From: Paludibacteraceae bacterium
GTDB taxonomy: Bacteria; Bacteroidota; Bacteroidia; Bacteroidales; Paludibacteraceae
Length of the DNA stretch: 52,265 nucleotides
Direction of reading: 5' to 3'
NCBI GenBank assembly: GCA_017448985.1
Contig: JAFSKL010000006.1
Span: 1 to 52,265, forward strand
Both the position numbers and the translations under genes were made by a program. This document shows, one piece after another, positions 50,340 to 52,265 of this stretch; position 1 is the stretch's first letter; each line of letters begins with the position of its first letter. The notes beneath the pieces were generated by a model. The model saw only the letters and a list, made by a program, of their open reading frames with translations. It made no database searches and had not been told where the DNA came from.

Positions 50340-51769
50340 AATAAAACAACGTTCTCCACATGCTGCGTGTGAGGAAACATATCTACGGGCTGAATCCGTG
50401 TCACCTGATATTTCTCGTCAAGTAGCGCCAAGTCGCGTGCCTGCGTGGCGGGATTGCAACTCACATACACGATGCGTTTGGGTTCGGCTTGGAGTATCAC
50501 ATCCACCACATCGGGATGCATTCCGGCGCGTGGCGGATCGGTTATAATGACATCCGGACGACCGTATTGTGCCACAAAATCGTCATTCAAAATGTCCTTC
50601 ATGTCACCTGCGAAGAAACGCGTGTTCGTAATTCCGTTTATCTTCGCGTTCGTTTTGGCGTCCTCAATCGCTTCCGGCACATACTCAATTCCGATCACCT
50701 CACGGGCCTGACGAGACACGAAATTGGCAATCGTTCCCGTACCCGTATAGAGGTCGTAGATCAAGGGTAATTGGTCATTGGTCATGGGTAATTGGTCGAA
50801 GGCAAACTCCCGCGCCACTTTGTACAGTTCGTACGCCTGCTCCGTGTTGGTCTGGTAGAACGACTTGGGGCCAACCTTGAACTGCAGGCCTTCCATCTCT
50901 TCGAAGATATGGTCCTGACCGGAATAGACTTGCACCTCCTGATCGCCGATGGTGTCGTTGAACTTGAGGTTCTCCACGTAGAGTAGGGAAACTATTTCCG
51001 GAAACTCCTGATGCAGCCACTCCAGGAAACTGAAAACGGACGGCTGATTACTGATTGCTTCTCCAAAGGAAATGATGACCATCAGTTCGCCTTTGTGGTT
51101 GTTGCGGATGATCATGGTCCGCAGCAGGCCTGAATGCGTATGCTCGTTGTAAAAGCTAAGGCCGTGTTCACGCGCGTACGCACGCACGCTATTCCTTATT
51201 CTATTATTGATATCCGGCATCAGGTGACATTCCGTGATGTCCAGCACTTTGTCGAAGCAGTTGGGGATATGAAATCCGATACCCGGCTCAATTTTTAATT
51301 CTTCATTTTTAATTTTTAATTCCTCGAGTTCCTCCGGTGTCAGCCATTGCCGGTCGGAGAAGGTGAACTCCAGCTTGTTGCGGTATTCGTAGATGTGCTT
51401 CGAACCGAGGATAGGGCTTATCTCCGGCAGTTCGACCTTGCCGATACGTGTCAGGTTATCAACCACTTGCTGCTGCTTATATTTGAGCTGTTCGTCGTAA
51501 GGCAGAATCTGCCATTTGCAGCCTCCGCACACACCGAAATGCTTGCATCTGGCCGGACAACGCACGGCACTCGGTTGCACGATACGCAGCACACGGGCTT
51601 CCATGAAACTGTGTTTCTTCTTCGTGATCTGCAGATCGACGATGTCGCCGGGCACGCAGTTCGGCACAAAAGTGACGATATCGTCAATCCGTACCAGGGC
51701 CTTGCCTTCCGCCGCCACACCCGTGATCTCCACATTCTCTATGATCGGCAAATTCTTCTTCTTGGACAT
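50318..51769 (-). CDS. rlmD: 23S rRNA (uracil-1939-C5)-methyltransferase
   Basis: 483 residues. A TRAM domain, the iron-sulfur cysteines Cys71, Cys75, Cys81 and Cys84, and a Rossmann methyltransferase with LYTGTGTIANFVS, TDPPRAGMH and the catalytic Cys in YVSCNPATQARD. RlmD versus the related RlmC/TrmA is by inference. Three internal heptamer arrays are in frame (EELKIKNEELKIE; ISNQPSVFS; QLPMTNDQLP) and a fourth forms the C-terminus, the highest load in this window. Short leader from the promoter at 51789. Confidence 0.92.
   Translation of the reverse strand: MSKKKNLPIIENVEITGVAAEGKALVRIDDIVTFVPNCVPGDIVDLQITKKKHSFMEARVLRIVQPSAVRCPARCKHFGVCGGCKWQILPYDEQLKYKQQQVVDNLTRIGKVELPEISPILGSKHIYEYRNKLEFTFSDRQWLTPEELEELKIKNEELKIEPGIGFHIPNCFDKVLDITECHLMPDINNRIRNSVRAYAREHGLSFYNEHTHSGLLRTMIIRNNHKGELMVIISFGEAISNQPSVFSFLEWLHQEFPEIVSLLYVENLKFNDTIGDQEVQVYSGQDHIFEEMEGLQFKVGPKSFYQTNTEQAYELYKVAREFAFDQLPMTNDQLPLIYDLYTGTGTIANFVSRQAREVIGIEYVPEAIEDAKTNAKINGITNTRFFAGDMKDILNDDFVAQYGRPDVIITDPPRAGMHPDVVDVILQAEPKRIVYVSCNPATQARDLALLDEKYQVTRIQPVDMFPHTQHVENVVLLELKIKN
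50766..50800. repeat. heptamer array inside rlmD, third
   Basis: Five units: GGTAATT, GGTCATT, GGTCATG, GGTAATT, GGTCGAA. Confidence 0.9.
51029..51056. repeat. heptamer array inside rlmD, second
   Basis: ACTGAAA, ACGGACG, GCTGATT, ACTGATT, more degenerate than the other two. Confidence 0.65.
51289..51323. repeat. heptamer array inside rlmD, first
   Basis: Five units: CAATTTT, TAATTCT, TCATTTT, TAATTTT, TAATTCC. Confidence 0.9.
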
Positions 51770-51788
51770 GTTGTTTCAAATTTTGGCA

Positions 51789-51820
51789 CAAAGGTACTGC
51801 TTTTTTCTGACATATGCAAA
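51789..51820 (-). promoter_or_regulatory. rlmD promoter
   Basis: Minus strand: TTTG at 51820-51817, 20-base spacer, TACCTTTG at 51796-51789. It leaves a leader of about 13 bases. Confidence 0.85.
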
Positions 51821-51840
51821 TAATTTCGCAAGAAAGAAAA

Positions 51841-51864
51841 AAAAGAAGGTCGAATCCTTCTTTT
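51841..51864. terminator. terminator-like hairpin
   Basis: AAAAGAAGG and CCTTCTTTT around a 6-base loop; a T-run is present on both strands. It stands at the edge of the palindromic repeat cluster. Confidence 0.55.
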
Positions 51865-51866
51865 CA

Positions 51867-52133
51867 GAGCCACTTCTTCGCCCCTAAAGGGGCACGATTA
51901 TTGCCTGCGGCAATTCTCCCGGACTCGCAAATTGCGACCATGTCGCAATAATCGTTCGAGCGTAAGCGAGATAAGAACCCCCGAGGTCGAGTCCCTGGAA
52001 ATGAAAAAGGAACCAGAAAGTTCCTTTTTGAGCCACTTCCCGGACTCGCAAATTGCGACCATGTCGCAATAATCGTTCAAGCGTAAGCGAGATAAGACCC
52101 CCCGAGGTCGAGTCCCTGGAAATGAAAAGGGAA
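51867..52133. repeat. palindromic direct repeats of 95 bases
   Basis: Copies at 51918-52012 and 52039-52133, offset 121 bases. Each has the palindrome ATTGCGAC-CAT-GTCGCAAT and a conserved tail with GAGGTCGAGTCC. Copy one is preceded by about 42 extra bases with two further small hairpins. CGATTATTGC and GCAATAATCG form a larger inverted pair around it. Confidence 0.85.
52004..52029. terminator. bidirectional terminator-like hairpin
   Basis: A perfect 10-base inverted repeat AAAAAGGAAC / GTTCCTTTTT with loop CAGAAA lies between the two 95-base copies. Confidence 0.6.
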
Positions 52134-52148
52134 CGCTTGATGGTGAGG

Positions 52149-52265
52149 TGACCCCAAAAAGTTGGACGGATTATTAAATCTATTTGACTTGATTTTGAAA
52201 GTGAGTTCGGTATTGTACCGGGCTCATTTTCAATTTTAGTTTGATACGTTCGTTGTTGTAGTACC
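52149..52265. mobile_element. end of an IS3-family insertion sequence, cut by the window edge
   Basis: The terminal sequence TGACCCCAAAAAGTTGGAC at 52149 is characteristic of IS3-family ends, and the transposase 3' end reads inward from the window edge. Confidence 0.8.
52180..52265 (-). CDS. IS3-family transposase, C-terminal end only
   Basis: The last 27 residues are seen (YYNNERIKLKLKMSPVQYR and a short tail). The YYNxxRI...SPxxYR pattern is the standard end of IS3-family OrfB transposases (DDE integrase fold). The rest lies outside the window, so whether the element is intact cannot be judged. It is next to the palindromic repeat cluster. Confidence 0.83.
   Translation of the reverse strand, partial: YYNNERIKLKLKMSPVQYRTHFQNQVK

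Noticed and set aside
9747..51323. CRISPR-like interpretation of the heptamer arrays
   Set aside because: Units are 7 bases with no spacers.
51867..52133. tRNA-like unit
   Set aside because: GAGGTCGAGTCC resembles a T-arm and a weak acceptor-like pairing exists, but no anticodon arm or D-arm of correct form could be drawn.

Overview
This window is chromosomal DNA of a Bacteroidetes bacterium, most likely order Bacteroidales; the genus cannot be fixed from sequence alone. The reasons are consistent: thirteen promoters fit the Bacteroidetes form (TTG or TTTG, about 20 bases, then TAnnTTTG); a PorT homologue and two proteins ending in type IX secretion (T9SS)-like tails are present; Rho carries a long disordered N-terminal insert; the AddAB pair, the TonB-dependent receptor and the DUF5723-OmpA barrel are of Bacteroidetes type. 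No rRNA or tRNA gene was found. One structural RNA, the SRP RNA, lies at about 48778-48890.

Layout. (1) 1-4192, minus strand: a peroxide/redox cluster of glutathione peroxidase, OhrR-like regulator, ferritin-like protein, flavin split-barrel protein, a 57-residue winged helix, a metallo-beta-lactamase/rubredoxin fusion and a radical SAM enzyme, behind a promoter with two matching palindromes. (2) 4175-8712, minus: a decayed xpt and an MmeI-type restriction-modification enzyme with a BRO-N antirepressor, looking like an acquired island. (3) 8713-9568: about 900 bases without a convincing gene, holding an orphan promoter, an 11-base-period array and a 151-base tandem repeat. (4) 9569-12352, plus: a small membrane protein, an OmpH chaperone and a Wzi-like barrel. 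(5) 12377-15024, minus: cdsA, a lipid A-type acyltransferase and a glycosyltransferase. (6) 15113-16326, plus: an acidic protein and ribF. (7) 16289-23310, minus: rho, aroQ, TonB receptor, porT and a beta-helix lipoprotein. (8) 23570-30497, plus: AddA, AddB and an HprK-like kinase. (9) mtaB (minus) against nadE, murB and murA (plus). (10) 36264-41280, plus: unknown protein, DsbD, RlmB, RluD-type synthase and pectate lyase. (11) 41261-47158, minus: lipoprotein, OmpA barrel, yebC and rsmG. (12) 47274-51769: RecD-like helicase, SRP RNA, subtilase and rlmD. (13) a palindromic repeat cluster and the end of an IS3-family element.

The most unusual feature is a dense population of micro-repeats with a strict 7-base period. 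I count about 22 arrays. Many lie in gene junctions, where they supply stop codons and even start codons. About fourteen lie in frame inside conserved genes (rho, ribF, mtaB, rlmD, addA, addB, recD-like and others), including inside signal peptides. Their sequences differ while the heptamer period is kept, much like the short tandemly repeated repetitive (STRR) heptamers of cyanobacteria. Separate palindromic inserts occur in frame in aroQ and dsbD (sharing flanks that read CTACAGG) and in murA. Together these suggest repeat families that spread through both junctions and coding sequence, which I regard as the best candidate here for an undescribed system.
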